A DNA stretch of 64,000 nucleotides from an uncultured Bacteroidales bacterium (GCA_900316055.1 ONBK01000002.1:1-64000), one strand, 5' to 3'. Numbered from the stretch's first letter, positions 34,446 through 46,123 are shown. Notes: generated by a model from the letters alone, not told the origin. Program-made: numbers and translations.

Positions 34446-35405
34446 ATGAAAGACAATATCAAAGAACTGACAGAAGGCATGCAGCGTCTTTGCGCCATCG
34501 CCAATCGGATTGTGAGCCACCAGGAAGAGGTGAGCCAGATAGAGAAAGATTTGTTGTTGGAGGATTTGCGTCGGTTATACGATGTGGCTCTGCGACTTTG
34601 CGACGACGAAACCCCAGAGGAGCAGAAGGCTGAGGCTGACGATCGGAAGGAGGAGTTGACGATGCCCGACGAAGAGATGCTGTCGTCTACCGTGATGGCT
34701 ACGATGGCTGCCATGGGTGCGCCGGATCCCGAGCCTGTCCCTGAGCCTGCCCACGTACCGGAGCCTGTGGCTGCACCGGTACCGGAGTTCGAACTTGCTC
34801 CCGAGCCTGCTCCCGAACCGGAGCCTGAGCCCGCTCCCGAGCCCGTGGTCGTTCATGAGATGCCCAAGATGGAAGAACTGGAGAATAACGAAAACTCTCT
34901 CCTTTTCGACGAGGTGATTATCGAGGAGGAACCGAAGATTGCCCCCGCTCCTGAGCCGGTAGAGGAGAAGCCCGTCCAAGAGGCTCCTGCTGTGGTGGAA
35001 GAACCCGTGGCGGAACAGGCTCCCGCTGAAGAGAGTTCCAAGACTGGCACGCAGGCCTCTCTGCTCGACTACCTGAAACACCCTGTGGAGGAGAAACCCA
35101 CGGTGCGTACTCTCGGCGACTCCTTAGGTGAAGCAGAGAGCGGTGAACGCAAGGTGGACAGCGTGTTGAACAAGAAGGTGTCTGACCTTCGCACCGTTAT
35201 CAATATCAACGACAAGTTCAGTTTCATGAGCGAGCTGTTCCATAACAACATGAAGGCTTACAACGATTTTATTCTCCGCCTGAATAGTATCGATACCCGT
35301 GACGAAGCCTTGCTCTGTGTCAACGAGGTGTCGACGCAGTATAAATGGGACGAGAACTCATTGGCGGTACAGTCGTTCTACAAAGTCTTTGACAAAAAAT
35401 TCTAA
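34446..35405 (+). CDS. Pro/Glu-rich conserved hypothetical protein
   Basis: 319 residues in three parts: an N-terminal helical segment (MKDNIKELTEGMQRLCAIAN, LLEDLRRLYDVALRLCDDE), a Pro-Glu-Ala-rich linker of about 100 residues (PEPVPEPAHVPEPVAAPVPE and onward), and a C-terminal helical domain (SVLNKKVSDLRTVININDKF, FHNNMKAYNDFILRLNSIDT). It is conserved upstream of gmk in Bacteroidales as far as I recall, but function is unknown. The linker is repetitive at DNA level (GAGCCTGCTCCCGA). Confidence 0.7.
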   Translation: MKDNIKELTEGMQRLCAIANRIVSHQEEVSQIEKDLLLEDLRRLYDVALRLCDDETPEEQKAEADDRKEELTMPDEEMLSSTVMATMAAMGAPDPEPVPEPAHVPEPVAAPVPEFELAPEPAPEPEPEPAPEPVVVHEMPKMEELENNENSLLFDEVIIEEEPKIAPAPEPVEEKPVQEAPAVVEEPVAEQAPAEESSKTGTQASLLDYLKHPVEEKPTVRTLGDSLGEAESGERKVDSVLNKKVSDLRTVININDKFSFMSELFHNNMKAYNDFILRLNSIDTRDEALLCVNEVSTQYKWDENSLAVQSFYKVFDKKF

Positions 35406-35501
35406 ATACGACCGTTATAAAGTTAAAACGGTTGAAAAGGTTAAAAAAGGCTCAAATCATTAAGCCTTTCAAACCTTTGAAACCTTTAAAACCTCAATAA
35501 A

Positions 35502-36065
35502 ATGGGCAAAGCGATTCTCTTCTCGGCACCTTCGGGTTGCGGTAAGACTACCATCATCAAGGAATTGATGAAGTGCTTCGACTGCTTCGATTTCAGCATC
35601 TCCGCCACCTCTCGAGCTCCGCGCGGCGAAGAGGTGAACGGCCAGGATTATTATTTCCTCTCTCGAGACGAGTTTATGGCCCGTGTGGCGAATGACGAGT
35701 TCCTCGAGTGGGAGGAGGTCTACAGCGGCACCTGTTATGGTACGTTGAAGAGCGAAATTGACCGCATCTGGAACCTCGGCAAGGTAATAGTGTTCGATGT
35801 CGATGTGAATGGAGGCTGCAATATCAAGAAATACTTCGGCGATGACGCGTTGTCGATTTTTGTGATGCCCCCTAGCATCGAGGTGTTGGAACAACGTCTG
35901 CGCAGCCGTGGTACCGACAGCGAGGAGGCTATCGTCAAACGTCTCGCCCGTAGTGCCGAAGAATTGAAACAGGCTCCGGCATTCGATGTTACCATTGTCA
36001 ACGACGACTTGGGAATGGCGGTAAAAGAGACCCGCAATGTGATAGAGAATTTCTTGAATGCGTGA
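35502..36065 (+). CDS. gmk: guanylate kinase
   Basis: 187 residues. P-loop SAPSGCGKTTII at about 6-17, GMP-binding stretches FSISATSRAPRGEEVNGQDY and EFLEWEEVYSGTCYGTLKSE, and the lid/NK region RLRSRGTDSEEAIVKRLARS. It phosphorylates GMP to GDP in the cytoplasm. It follows the Pro/Glu-rich gene by 96 bp of TTTAAAAC/TTTCAAACC simple repeats and precedes mreC. Confidence 0.95.
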   Translation: MGKAILFSAPSGCGKTTIIKELMKCFDCFDFSISATSRAPRGEEVNGQDYYFLSRDEFMARVANDEFLEWEEVYSGTCYGTLKSEIDRIWNLGKVIVFDVDVNGGCNIKKYFGDDALSIFVMPPSIEVLEQRLRSRGTDSEEAIVKRLARSAEELKQAPAFDVTIVNDDLGMAVKETRNVIENFLNA

Positions 36066-36089
36066 ATGTGTTAATTTGTTAATGTCTGA

Positions 36090-36935
36090 ATGAATAGAAA
36101 CAGGCTGATATTACTGTTGAAGAAATACGACTACGTGGTGGTCTTCTTCTTTCTTCTGGCGCTATGTGTGGTGCTGATGTCACGCACCAGCTACTATCAG
36201 AGCTCTAAACTCATTTCGTGGACCAATAGTATCGCCGGTGGGTGGTACGAAGGGGTGCACAGCATCAGTGGCTATTTCGGATTGAAGAGTGAGAACGACC
36301 GTCTGGCGGCAGAGAATGCTTACTTGAGGGCACGTCTCGCCTCCTCGTATATCAGTTACACCGACAGCACCTTCACTGTGAGGGATACCGTTTACAAGCA
36401 GCGGTTCACTTATACTGAGGCACGTGTCATCAAAAATTCGTGGAGCCAGCAAAATAACTATGTGATGATTAACAAGGGCCGTTCCCACGGCATAGCTCCT
36501 GATATGGCGGTCATCTCGCCAGATGGTATCGTGGGCGTGGTGATGTCGGTCTCCGATAATTTCGCCACCATCATGCCCGTACTCCACAGCGACAGCCGCA
36601 ACAGCGTTAAGGTGAAGCGTACAGGTATCAGCGGTTCGCTGGTGTGGGATGGTGCCGACTACCGTTATGCGCAGGTTATCGATGTGCCTACGACACACAA
36701 GTTCATTCAGGGCGACACCATTATCACTTCGGGTCTCGCCAACGATTTCCCCGAGGGAATCCTCGTGGGTTATGTGATGGAAGCCGAAAATCTTTCTGGC
36801 AGCGGCTTCTACAAGGTGAAGATACTCCTTGCCACCGACTTCAACAAGCTCGACCACGTCTATATCATCAACAACCGCTTCCGCGACGAACAGGAACGCC
36901 TGATGGCCGCCACAGAACCGCAAGATAGAAATTAA
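36090..36935 (+). CDS. mreC: rod shape-determining protein MreC
   Basis: 281 residues. One N-terminal membrane helix (YVVVFFFLLALCVVLM), a periplasmic coiled coil (SENDRLAAENAYLRARLASS), then the two beta-barrel domains with NNYVMINKGRSHGIAPDMAV, ISPDGIVGVVMSVSDNFATI and GDTIITSGLANDFPEGILVG. It scaffolds the elongasome in the periplasm. mreD follows after an inserted TraB/GumN gene, an unusual interruption of the mreCD pair. Confidence 0.93.
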   Translation: MNRNRLILLLKKYDYVVVFFFLLALCVVLMSRTSYYQSSKLISWTNSIAGGWYEGVHSISGYFGLKSENDRLAAENAYLRARLASSYISYTDSTFTVRDTVYKQRFTYTEARVIKNSWSQQNNYVMINKGRSHGIAPDMAVISPDGIVGVVMSVSDNFATIMPVLHSDSRNSVKVKRTGISGSLVWDGADYRYAQVIDVPTTHKFIQGDTIITSGLANDFPEGILVGYVMEAENLSGSGFYKVKILLATDFNKLDHVYIINNRFRDEQERLMAATEPQDRN

Positions 36936-36946
36936 ATCACCATAAT

Positions 36947-37861
36947 ATGAAAAAGTATTCTTGGGCAATAGCATTAATTTCAATTTTCAATTTTGGATTT
37001 TCAAATTCCCAAGCCCAGTTGCTCTACCGCATCTCCGGCAATGGATTGGAGAAACCCAGTTACATTGTGGGTACCTACCATCTGGCTCCTGCCTCGTTTG
37101 CCGACAGCATCCCAGGCCTTCGCGAAGCTTTTGCAGCCACCGAGCAGGTCTATGGCGAGGTGGATATGCTTGAGACACTCAAGCCCGAGAATGCCGCCAA
37201 GTTGCAGGCGGCCATGATGCTCCCCGAGGGGACAACTATCTCGTCGCTCCTCTCCAAGGAACAGATGGAAAGGCTCAATGCAGTGATGCGTGAACTCATG
37301 GGTGTGGACATGAACAACGAGGGTGTGGCGGAACAACTTGACAGACTGTCGCCAATGGTGCTTGAAACCCAGCTCACTTTACTTGTCTATATGAAGAATA
37401 TCGTTGGACTTGACCCTGCCGACCTCATCGACACCTATTTCCAGCGCGAAGCGGTGAAAAGTGGCAAGGCTATCCTTGGCTTTGAAACTGCCGACTTCCA
37501 GATGGAAATCCTATATGGTGCCCCGGTGGATAAACAGGTGGAGGACTTGATGTGTTTTGTGGACAACTTCAAAGAAGGGGTCGAGACGGCCGAATTTATC
37601 ACGGCTGCTTATTTCTCTCAGGATTTGGAAATGCTTGAGGAGATAAAGCTTGAGGAACAAGAAGGAGCCTGTGCAGGGAAACCAGAGGATAATGACAAAC
37701 TTATCTATGACCGTAATGCCAACTGGGTTAAGGCAATGCCTTCTATTATGAGCGATAAGCCTACGTTCTTTGCTGTCGGAGCCTTCCACCTCTGTGGTGA
37801 CCGCGGTGTGCTCCGTCTGCTCGAAGCCAATGGATATAAGATTGAACCTGTCAAAAAATGA
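36947..37861 (+). CDS. TraB/GumN family protein
   Basis: 304 residues. Signal peptide (MKKYSWAIALISIFNFGFSN, cleavage after QA), built on a TTTCAATTTTCAATTTT simple repeat. The TraB/GumN core includes PSYIVGTYHLAPASFADSIP and a His near the C-terminus in FFAVGAFHLCGDRGVLRLLE. The family is proposed to be metallopeptidase-like (Tiki). It sits between mreC and mreD and overlaps mreD by 4 bp, so it is translated with the cell-shape genes. Confidence 0.88.
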   Translation: MKKYSWAIALISIFNFGFSNSQAQLLYRISGNGLEKPSYIVGTYHLAPASFADSIPGLREAFAATEQVYGEVDMLETLKPENAAKLQAAMMLPEGTTISSLLSKEQMERLNAVMRELMGVDMNNEGVAEQLDRLSPMVLETQLTLLVYMKNIVGLDPADLIDTYFQREAVKSGKAILGFETADFQMEILYGAPVDKQVEDLMCFVDNFKEGVETAEFITAAYFSQDLEMLEEIKLEEQEGACAGKPEDNDKLIYDRNANWVKAMPSIMSDKPTFFAVGAFHLCGDRGVLRLLEANGYKIEPVKK

Positions 37862-38373
37862 ATAAAGAGATACTGAGAATTGTCGGACGTTTTGTCCTGT
37901 TGCTTTTAATACAGCTGTTGGTACTCAACCATGTGTACCTTGGAGGGTATATTATGCCTATGCTCTACCTCCTGGCTATCTTGATGCTGCCTACCGGCAT
38001 GAAACGCATTCCTCTGCTGCTTATCGCTTTCGCTACGGGGCTTTTGATGGATGTTATGAACAATATGTTGGGATTCCATGCCATTGCCTGCACCATAGTG
38101 GCAATGATGCGTATCCTTTTTGCCGACCGCATCCTCACTCGCGGCGAGCCCACAGTAATCTCGGCTCCGGGCATCCATAGCGTTTCACCACAGTATTTCA
38201 TCAGCTACCTACTCATACTCCTTTCTGCCTTCTACTTGGTGTTCTTCACTATCGAACTCTTTGGCTTCCGTAACTTTGGCGCAGTAATCCTTTCTACCAT
38301 CCTCAGCACTATTGTCACTGCTCTTTTGGCAGTGCTCTATCAGTTCATCTTTACCAAAAAAGAAGCGATATGA
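37858..38373 (+). CDS. mreD: rod shape-determining protein MreD
   Basis: 171 residues and five hydrophobic segments: VGRFVLLLLIQLLVLNHVYL, YIMPMLYLLAILMLP, LLLIAFATGLLMDVMNNML, YFISYLLILLSAFYLVFFTI and ILSTILSTIVTALLAVLYQF. The GLLMDVMNNMLGFHA loop is the MreD hallmark. It partners MreC in the inner membrane. Overlaps porZ by 4 bp. Confidence 0.9.
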   Translation: MNKEILRIVGRFVLLLLIQLLVLNHVYLGGYIMPMLYLLAILMLPTGMKRIPLLLIAFATGLLMDVMNNMLGFHAIACTIVAMMRILFADRILTRGEPTVISAPGIHSVSPQYFISYLLILLSAFYLVFFTIELFGFRNFGAVILSTILSTIVTALLAVLYQFIFTKKEAI

Positions 38374-40682
38374 AAAAGGTTCTCAGCGTCAGCTCATTTT
38401 TCATTCTTTATTTTTCATTCATCATTCCCCTCCATGCCCAGACTGCCGTGGGGCATTGGCGCGATTGTCTCGACTACTCACGGGTGAGCCATGTGGCTCA
38501 TGCCGGCGACCGTATCTATGCCGCTGCCCGCGGAGGGGTCTTCTATTACGACTTTGAGGACAATACGCTGATGCGTCTCTGCAAAGGCAAGGGACTCAGC
38601 GATGTGGGTGTCGCCACGATGGACTACGACCCCGTAACGAAATGTCTCGTAGTGGCCTACAATAACTCCAATGTCGATATCCTTGTCGACGACCACACCT
38701 ATAATATCTCCGACATCAAGCGCAGCGAGATTTCGGGCGACAAAAACATCTACCACGTCCGTTTTGCCAACCGCCGTGCCTATCTCACCACAGGCTTTGG
38801 AGTCGTGGTGCTGAATCTCGACCGACAGGAAATCAAGGAGACCTGGTACCTCGGTGCCGGCGGCACCTACACTCCCGTCTATGACCTCGCTTTCCTCTCC
38901 GACAGCCTCTATGCCGCCACGGGCGAGGGTCTCAAACGTCTCTCCCGCAGCGAGCTCCATCCCTCTGTCAGCGACCGCTGGACCATCGACCACCGTCTCG
39001 ACGGTGTCGACATCATCGAGCTGGCCGCGGCGGGAAGCCATCTTCTGGCGACTGCCACAACCTACCAACCCGACAGCAACGTAGTGTACATCAAGTCTGG
39101 CGCCTCTTTTGTCGCAACCTACTCCGGCGAGATACGCTCAATCCATGTGGCCAATGATTACCTCACTATTTGTCGCAACGGCGGAGTGATGACTTTCGAT
39201 ACCGCTTTGAACTATTATGGCGACCAGTACGTCTACCATTGGGGTGCCCTCGATGCCCTTGATGCCGTCTACGACCGTGACTACACCCTTTGGGTGGCAC
39301 ACCCGTGGGAGGGCGTTGTTGGCCTGCACACCGACGGTACGGAGGAATACTACCGTCCCGACGGTCCCTTTTCGGCCGACAATACCTATCGCCTTGTCCC
39401 CTTCAACTACCGCATGATGCTCTGTCCGGGAGGCCACACCTCCACCTATGCCAATGCCTATCTCCCAACCAACCTCTTCACCTCTGTGGGACGCCAGTGG
39501 ACTACCCTCGACAAGAGCAACGGCCTTCTCGAAGGAACCTTCGACCTTGTCGACGTGGCTGTCAACCCTCGCGACACCAACGAACTGGTGGCAGCCGTCT
39601 GGGGCTACGGACTCGCCTCCATACGTGACAATCAGGTGCAAACTTTCTACAACAGCTCCACCACTGGCGGTGCCCTCGTACCCTACTCCTCCGGTTCCTA
39701 CAGCCGCCTCAACACCGGCGCTGTGGCTTTCGACCGCAAGGGCGACCTCTGGGTGCTTAACTCCCACAGCACCCATGCCCTCGCCGTCCGACGCGCCAAC
39801 GGCACCTGGGAAAATTTTTCCACCATGTCGATGGTCTCCACTCCCGAGGTCGACAAACTCGTCTGCGACAGCCTCACCGGTTTCAAATGGTTCTGCGGAC
39901 GCTCCAACGTTATCTATGTCCACGACGGCGACAGCCGCATGGCCAAGGTGAACCCTAACAATGGAAGCAAACTCTCCACCGACGCTGTCACAGCCCTCGT
40001 GCAGGACCAGAATGGTAACCTCTGGATGGGCACCAACAAAGGCATCAAGGTCATCTACGACGGATACAAGGCCTTCCAAAACGGTGGCAACGGCGAGACC
40101 TCTCCCGTTACCTGCAGCAACATTACCATCTCCAACGGCGAGTTCGCCGAATATCTCATGGCTTACGAGAGCATCACCGCTATCGCTGTCGACGGCGCCA
40201 ACCGTAAATGGGTGGGCACCGCCAACGGTGGTCTCTACCTTATCTCCGCCAACGGTCTCGAACAGCTGGAGCATTTCACTGCTGCCAACAGCCCCCTCTT
40301 CTCCGACAAAATCATCGCCCTCGGTATCAACGAGCGCACTGGCGAGGTCTATGTGGGCACCGACCTGGGATTGCAGGTCTATCGTGGCACAGCCACCTAC
40401 GCCGAGTCCATTCCCCTCGACCAAGTCTATGCTTTCCCCAATCCTGTGCGCCCCGACTACGACGGCCCCATCGCCATCAAAGGATTCACCCGCAACGGTA
40501 TCGTTCATATCACCGATGCCGCCGGACATACCGTCTATTCTACCACCGCCAACGGCGGTCAGGCCATCTGGAACGGTCGCAACCTCAGTGGTGAACGCGT
40601 CGCCTCTGGCGTCTACTATGTCTTCGCTTCCGATGCCCAAGGCTCCAACCGTTCCGTTGCCAAAATCTTGATAATAAGGTAG
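38370..40682 (+). CDS. porZ: type IX secretion component PorZ
   Basis: 770 residues. Signal peptide MKKVLSVSSFFILYFSFIIP, again built on TTTTTCATTC repeats. Two seven-bladed beta-propeller-type regions follow: VGHWRDCLDYSRVSHVAHAG, AARGGVFYYDFEDNTLMRLC, NGLLEGTFDLVDVAVNPRDT and LWMGTNKGIKVIYDGYKAFQ. The final 80 residues are a CTD (FPNPVRPDYDGPIAIKGFTR, GVYYVFASDAQGSNRSVAKI). PorZ is part of the surface attachment complex that processes type IX cargo. It supports the sorting-domain protein at 17921-18907. Confidence 0.9.
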   Translation: MKKVLSVSSFFILYFSFIIPLHAQTAVGHWRDCLDYSRVSHVAHAGDRIYAAARGGVFYYDFEDNTLMRLCKGKGLSDVGVATMDYDPVTKCLVVAYNNSNVDILVDDHTYNISDIKRSEISGDKNIYHVRFANRRAYLTTGFGVVVLNLDRQEIKETWYLGAGGTYTPVYDLAFLSDSLYAATGEGLKRLSRSELHPSVSDRWTIDHRLDGVDIIELAAAGSHLLATATTYQPDSNVVYIKSGASFVATYSGEIRSIHVANDYLTICRNGGVMTFDTALNYYGDQYVYHWGALDALDAVYDRDYTLWVAHPWEGVVGLHTDGTEEYYRPDGPFSADNTYRLVPFNYRMMLCPGGHTSTYANAYLPTNLFTSVGRQWTTLDKSNGLLEGTFDLVDVAVNPRDTNELVAAVWGYGLASIRDNQVQTFYNSSTTGGALVPYSSGSYSRLNTGAVAFDRKGDLWVLNSHSTHALAVRRANGTWENFSTMSMVSTPEVDKLVCDSLTGFKWFCGRSNVIYVHDGDSRMAKVNPNNGSKLSTDAVTALVQDQNGNLWMGTNKGIKVIYDGYKAFQNGGNGETSPVTCSNITISNGEFAEYLMAYESITAIAVDGANRKWVGTANGGLYLISANGLEQLEHFTAANSPLFSDKIIALGINERTGEVYVGTDLGLQVYRGTATYAESIPLDQVYAFPNPVRPDYDGPIAIKGFTRNGIVHITDAAGHTVYSTTANGGQAIWNGRNLSGERVASGVYYVFASDAQGSNRSVAKILIIR

Positions 40683-40710
40683 CCTCACTCACGTATTAAC
40701 ACATTCCCAT

Positions 40711-41457
40711 ATTAGCACAATCATACATACCTCCGGCCTTGTGCTCCATACCACGCCCTACTCAGAGTCTTCGGTAGTGGTCAAGGTTTTTACGCGGCAA
40801 CTGGGTCTACGCTCCTATATCATCAAAGGAGTGCGGGGCAGGGGAGGACGTGTCAAACAGAACCTCCTGCAGCCCCTCTCTTCTCTCGATATGGTGGTCT
40901 ATGACAACCCCAGAACCGAGCTCAACTACATCAAAGAACTCTCCCCTCGCCACTCCGATACACTGGCGCTGTCAAGCAATCAGGCAATCACGCATTCCCT
41001 CTGCTTTTTCATGACAGAGGTTCTCTACAAAGCCCTCCGTGAGGCGGAACCTATGCCCGCCCTCTTCGACTATATCGATGAAATTAACACTCAAACACTA
41101 ACGCAATCAAGCAATCAGGCAATCTCTCACCTCCCCATCTCCTTCCTCCTCACCGTCGCCCGCCATCTCGGCATCGAACCCCTTGACAACTACTCCTCAC
41201 GCGAGCCTCTTTTCGACCTCCAGGAAGGCCGTTTTGTCTCTGCCCCCACCGAGACCACCCTCTCTCCCGACCTCTCAGCTCTACTGCACCAATATCTATC
41301 GTCCTTTCACTCCCTTTCACTCCCTCTCACGCCCTTTCACTCTTCCCCCGACGACCGCACCGCGCTCATCAACGCCCTTCTCAACTACTATCACCTCCAC
41401 CTCAGCGGTTTTTCCCACTTTCATAGTCACGAAATTTTGCACACAATATTAAAATAG
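40711..41457 (+). CDS. recO: DNA repair protein RecO, probable non-AUG start
   Basis: From the GTG at 40741 the protein has 238 residues and starts MLHTTPYSESSVVVKVFTRQ, which is truncated. RecO normally has about 8-10 more residues before VLHTTPYSES; upstream in frame the bases from 40711 read ISTIIHTSGL with ATT as first codon. I therefore place the start at 40711 tentatively. The OB-fold and helical domain follow, with LREAEPMPALFDYIDE and HLPISFLLTVARHLGI. The gene is disturbed by simple repeats that add SSNQA-type residues at 40972-40997 and 41090-41128, and CACTCCCTTTCACTCCC repeats at 41307-41345 encoding FHSLSLPLTPFHS. Confidence 0.82.
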   Translation: MSTIIHTSGLVLHTTPYSESSVVVKVFTRQLGLRSYIIKGVRGRGGRVKQNLLQPLSSLDMVVYDNPRTELNYIKELSPRHSDTLALSSNQAITHSLCFFMTEVLYKALREAEPMPALFDYIDEINTQTLTQSSNQAISHLPISFLLTVARHLGIEPLDNYSSREPLFDLQEGRFVSAPTETTLSPDLSALLHQYLSSFHSLSLPLTPFHSSPDDRTALINALLNYYHLHLSGFSHFHSHEILHTILK

Positions 41458-41462
41458 TACAT

Positions 41463-43835
41463 ATGAAAAAGCTTTTCCTTTTAGCATTGTTTTTCATCTT
41501 TTGCCTTTCATCTTTCACCATGCATTCGCAGAATGCCTATTGGGTCTTCCTTACTGACAAGCAGGGTGCCACTTTCGACCCCTACGCTTATTTCGATGCC
41601 AAAGCGATTGAGCGTTATAACGTTTGTGGAGCCGACCTCTACGATATCACCAATTACCCCGTTAGCGCCCTCTATGAACAGGGAGTCGGCGCGCTCGCTA
41701 CTGAGGAGATTGGTGCCAGCCGCTGGATGAATGCCCTCGGCATCATGGCCACTCCTGAGCAGATTTCCGCCATTGAGGCCCTTCCCTATGTCCTTCGTGT
41801 CCAACCCATCGATGGCACCGGCCTCCAGCTAACTCGAGCAATCAAGCAATCAAACAATCAAGCAATCGAACCCCTTGATGGCCTCTTCGATATCGCCCAT
41901 GTCGACGGCCCTCTCGAGGCCCAGCTTGTCCGCATGGGTGGCCAGCACTTCCGTGAGGCTGGCATTGACGGTAAGGGTGTCCGCATCGCTGTCTTCGACG
42001 GCGGATTCCCGCAGGTCAACACTCATGCCGCCTTCAAGCATCTGCGCGACAACCATCAGATACTCAAAACATGGAATTTCCCCAAGGACAAGGAGGATGT
42101 CTACGGCTGGAACTCCCACGGCACCATGACGCTCAGCTGCATTGCCGGCCGTTACTATAGCGGTACCGACACCGTGGACCTCGGCCTCGCCACCGGCGCC
42201 GAGTTCCTCCTCGCCCGTACCGAGGTCAACTCCGAGCCTTTCAAAGAAGAGGTCTGGTGGCAGATGGCCGTGGAATGGGCCGACCGCAACGGCGCTAACA
42301 TCATTTCTTCCTCCCTCGGCTATGGAAAGGAACGCCACTACACCACCGACATGGACGGCACCTCCTATGTCGCTAAGGCCGGCAACCTCGCCGCCCGCAA
42401 GGGCATGCTCGTCGTCAACTCCGCCGGCAACGAAGCCACCGATAGCCAGTGGAAGACCATCATCACCCCAGCTGATGCCGACAGCGTCCTTTGCGTGGGC
42501 GGCATCGAGAACAGCCTCACCGAGTATAACCATATCGAGTTTTCCTCCTATGGCCCCTCTGCCGATGGCCGCCTCAAGCCCAACGTCTGCGCCTTCGGCT
42601 ACGCCCGTACCGCCAACACCGGCAAGGGTGACAACAAATATCACTATGTCCACGGCACCTCCTTCTCCTGCCCCCTCGTCGCCGGCTTCGCCGCCTGCGC
42701 CTGGCAGGCTTCGCTGGGCAAGACCGCCATGGAGATGTTTCATATGATTGAGCAGTCTGCCGACCTCTACCCCTATGCAGACTATAGTTTCGGCTATGGT
42801 GTACCGCAAGCCGACTTCTTCACCAGTGGCGCTAAGAAAATCGAACCTACCTTCCGCTTTGTGATGGAGGAAGACAGCGTGCGAGTGGTACCAACTCACC
42901 CCATCAAGCATGCCAATCTCTTTTATGCATTCCGTCACCCTTCCAACAACCACCTTCTTTACTATGGCAAGATGAAAGTGGACTATGCTGACGGAAACGA
43001 CTTCTTCACTTTCAGCAAAAATGCTATTTACTCCCGCACATTAATTGTTTGCATGGCAGGTTACGCCGACAGTTTGAAACTATCCAGTGGAGAATACGAA
43101 AAATATGCCGGAAACTGTAACTATGTTTACTGGCCCGAGGCCAGCAAGCAGGCCGTCACTTCTAATCTCACTGGTCGCAAAGGTGATATTTCGACATCCA
43201 AGTGGGGCAGCAACAATACCTGGCGCTACAACGTCTATTTCGGCCTTGGACTGCCCGTCAAGTTCGACGACAATGAGCTGACATCCAATGTCTGGTCGCC
43301 TAGCTGGAACTTCGGTGCCCGCCTCCTCCGGGCCTTCAGCAAAGCCTATTGCCTCGGCATGAGCCTCGACTTCAACTTCACCCACTACCGCCACAACGGC
43401 CTCTCCGTCAACGACCTCGAGTCCTCTCTCGGCATCGCCCAGGCCTCCCTCGACGCCTTTAAGGAGGTCGACACCCGCAGCCTCGTTTTCAGCGAAGTGG
43501 CCCTCGAACTCTTCCAGCGCGTGCGTCTGCTCCCTGGGGGTATTATGGGCAACGGACTCCATTGGGACCTTGGCGTTTACGGAAGCTTCGGCACAAACAG
43601 CTACACCCTCTCCGGCACCCTGCCCAAGGGCTCTCCGGCCGATGAGGTGTCGACCACCTACAGCGGCATGGACGCCCTCAGCGCCCACACCTGGAATTTC
43701 GGCGTCACCACCCGTCTTTGCAACGACTGGTACGGCTTCTACGCCCGCTACCGCCTCAACGGCATCGGACAAGACCCCGCCGCCGGCAAAGTCCTCCTTC
43801 CCCGCCTCACCGTCGGCCTCCAACTACAGTTCTAA
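41463..43835 (+). CDS. subtilisin-like (S8) serine peptidase
   Basis: 790 residues. Signal peptide MKKLFLLALFFIFCLSSFTM with a TTTCATC/TTTCACC repeat. The catalytic triad is seen as Asp in RIAVFDGGFP (about 179), His in GWNSHGTMTLS (about 219) and Ser in GTSFSCPLVAGFAA (about 402); the oxyanion Asn is in VVNSAGNEATDS. About 300 residues follow, ending in a beta-rich domain (RLNGIGQDPAAGKVLLPRLT, GLQLQF) resembling an outer-membrane beta-barrel, not a sorting domain. At 41836-41868 the in-frame repeat AATCAAGCAATCAAACAATC adds IKQSNNQAIE between prodomain and catalytic domain. Confidence 0.88.
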   Translation: MKKLFLLALFFIFCLSSFTMHSQNAYWVFLTDKQGATFDPYAYFDAKAIERYNVCGADLYDITNYPVSALYEQGVGALATEEIGASRWMNALGIMATPEQISAIEALPYVLRVQPIDGTGLQLTRAIKQSNNQAIEPLDGLFDIAHVDGPLEAQLVRMGGQHFREAGIDGKGVRIAVFDGGFPQVNTHAAFKHLRDNHQILKTWNFPKDKEDVYGWNSHGTMTLSCIAGRYYSGTDTVDLGLATGAEFLLARTEVNSEPFKEEVWWQMAVEWADRNGANIISSSLGYGKERHYTTDMDGTSYVAKAGNLAARKGMLVVNSAGNEATDSQWKTIITPADADSVLCVGGIENSLTEYNHIEFSSYGPSADGRLKPNVCAFGYARTANTGKGDNKYHYVHGTSFSCPLVAGFAACAWQASLGKTAMEMFHMIEQSADLYPYADYSFGYGVPQADFFTSGAKKIEPTFRFVMEEDSVRVVPTHPIKHANLFYAFRHPSNNHLLYYGKMKVDYADGNDFFTFSKNAIYSRTLIVCMAGYADSLKLSSGEYEKYAGNCNYVYWPEASKQAVTSNLTGRKGDISTSKWGSNNTWRYNVYFGLGLPVKFDDNELTSNVWSPSWNFGARLLRAFSKAYCLGMSLDFNFTHYRHNGLSVNDLESSLGIAQASLDAFKEVDTRSLVFSEVALELFQRVRLLPGGIMGNGLHWDLGVYGSFGTNSYTLSGTLPKGSPADEVSTTYSGMDALSAHTWNFGVTTRLCNDWYGFYARYRLNGIGQDPAAGKVLLPRLTVGLQLQF

Positions 43836-43865
43836 CCCCCTTAAAACACAAGCTATTACCGTGTT

Positions 43866-43949
43866 AACACCGTACCATCTCCTACTATGGTAGGACTTGG
43901 TACGGTGTTGGTACGGTGTTGATACGGTGTTGGTACGGTGTTGGTGTTG
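43866..43949. repeat. 11-bp tandem repeat with inverted copy
   Basis: GTACGGTGTTG-type 11-mers repeat four times at 43900-43943, with a shorter GTGTTG at the end. AACACCGTACCA (43866-43877) is the exact inverse of TGGTACGGTGTT (43898-43909), so the first repeat can form a hairpin. It lies between the peptidase and the hutU promoter, where it may act as a terminator or slippage-prone spacer. Confidence 0.75.
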
Positions 43950-44007
43950 ATTGTTAGATAGTTATAGATTTGTTAAAAAATGCTATTATCCAATCGGATT
44001 TTTTTCG

Positions 44008-44015
44008 TATTTTTG
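44008..44015 (+). promoter_or_regulatory. promoter -7 box for hutU
   Basis: TATTTTTG fits TAnnTTTG, 41 bp before the hutU ATG. Confidence 0.6.
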
Positions 44016-44055
44016 CAAATTCAAATGAATAAAAAATAAAAAAAACATAAGTATT

Positions 44056-46056
<2,001 letters not shown>

Positions 46057-46089
46057 AGCATCGTCCAAAAGTTCTATAGAAAAAAGTCA

Positions 46090-46121
46090 GCGGCGAGACC
46101 ATTTGGTCTCGCCGCCTTTTT
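46090..46121 (+). terminator. terminator of hutU
   Basis: GCGGCGAGACC (46090-46100) pairs with GGTCTCGCCGC (46105-46115), 4-nt loop, then CTTTTTG. Confidence 0.85.
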
Positions 46122-46123
46122 GA

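Noticed and set aside
39138..40688. 516-codon minus-strand frame opposite porZ
   Set aside because: Gly/Val/Asp-rich shadow; PorZ frame has signal peptide, propellers and sorting domain.
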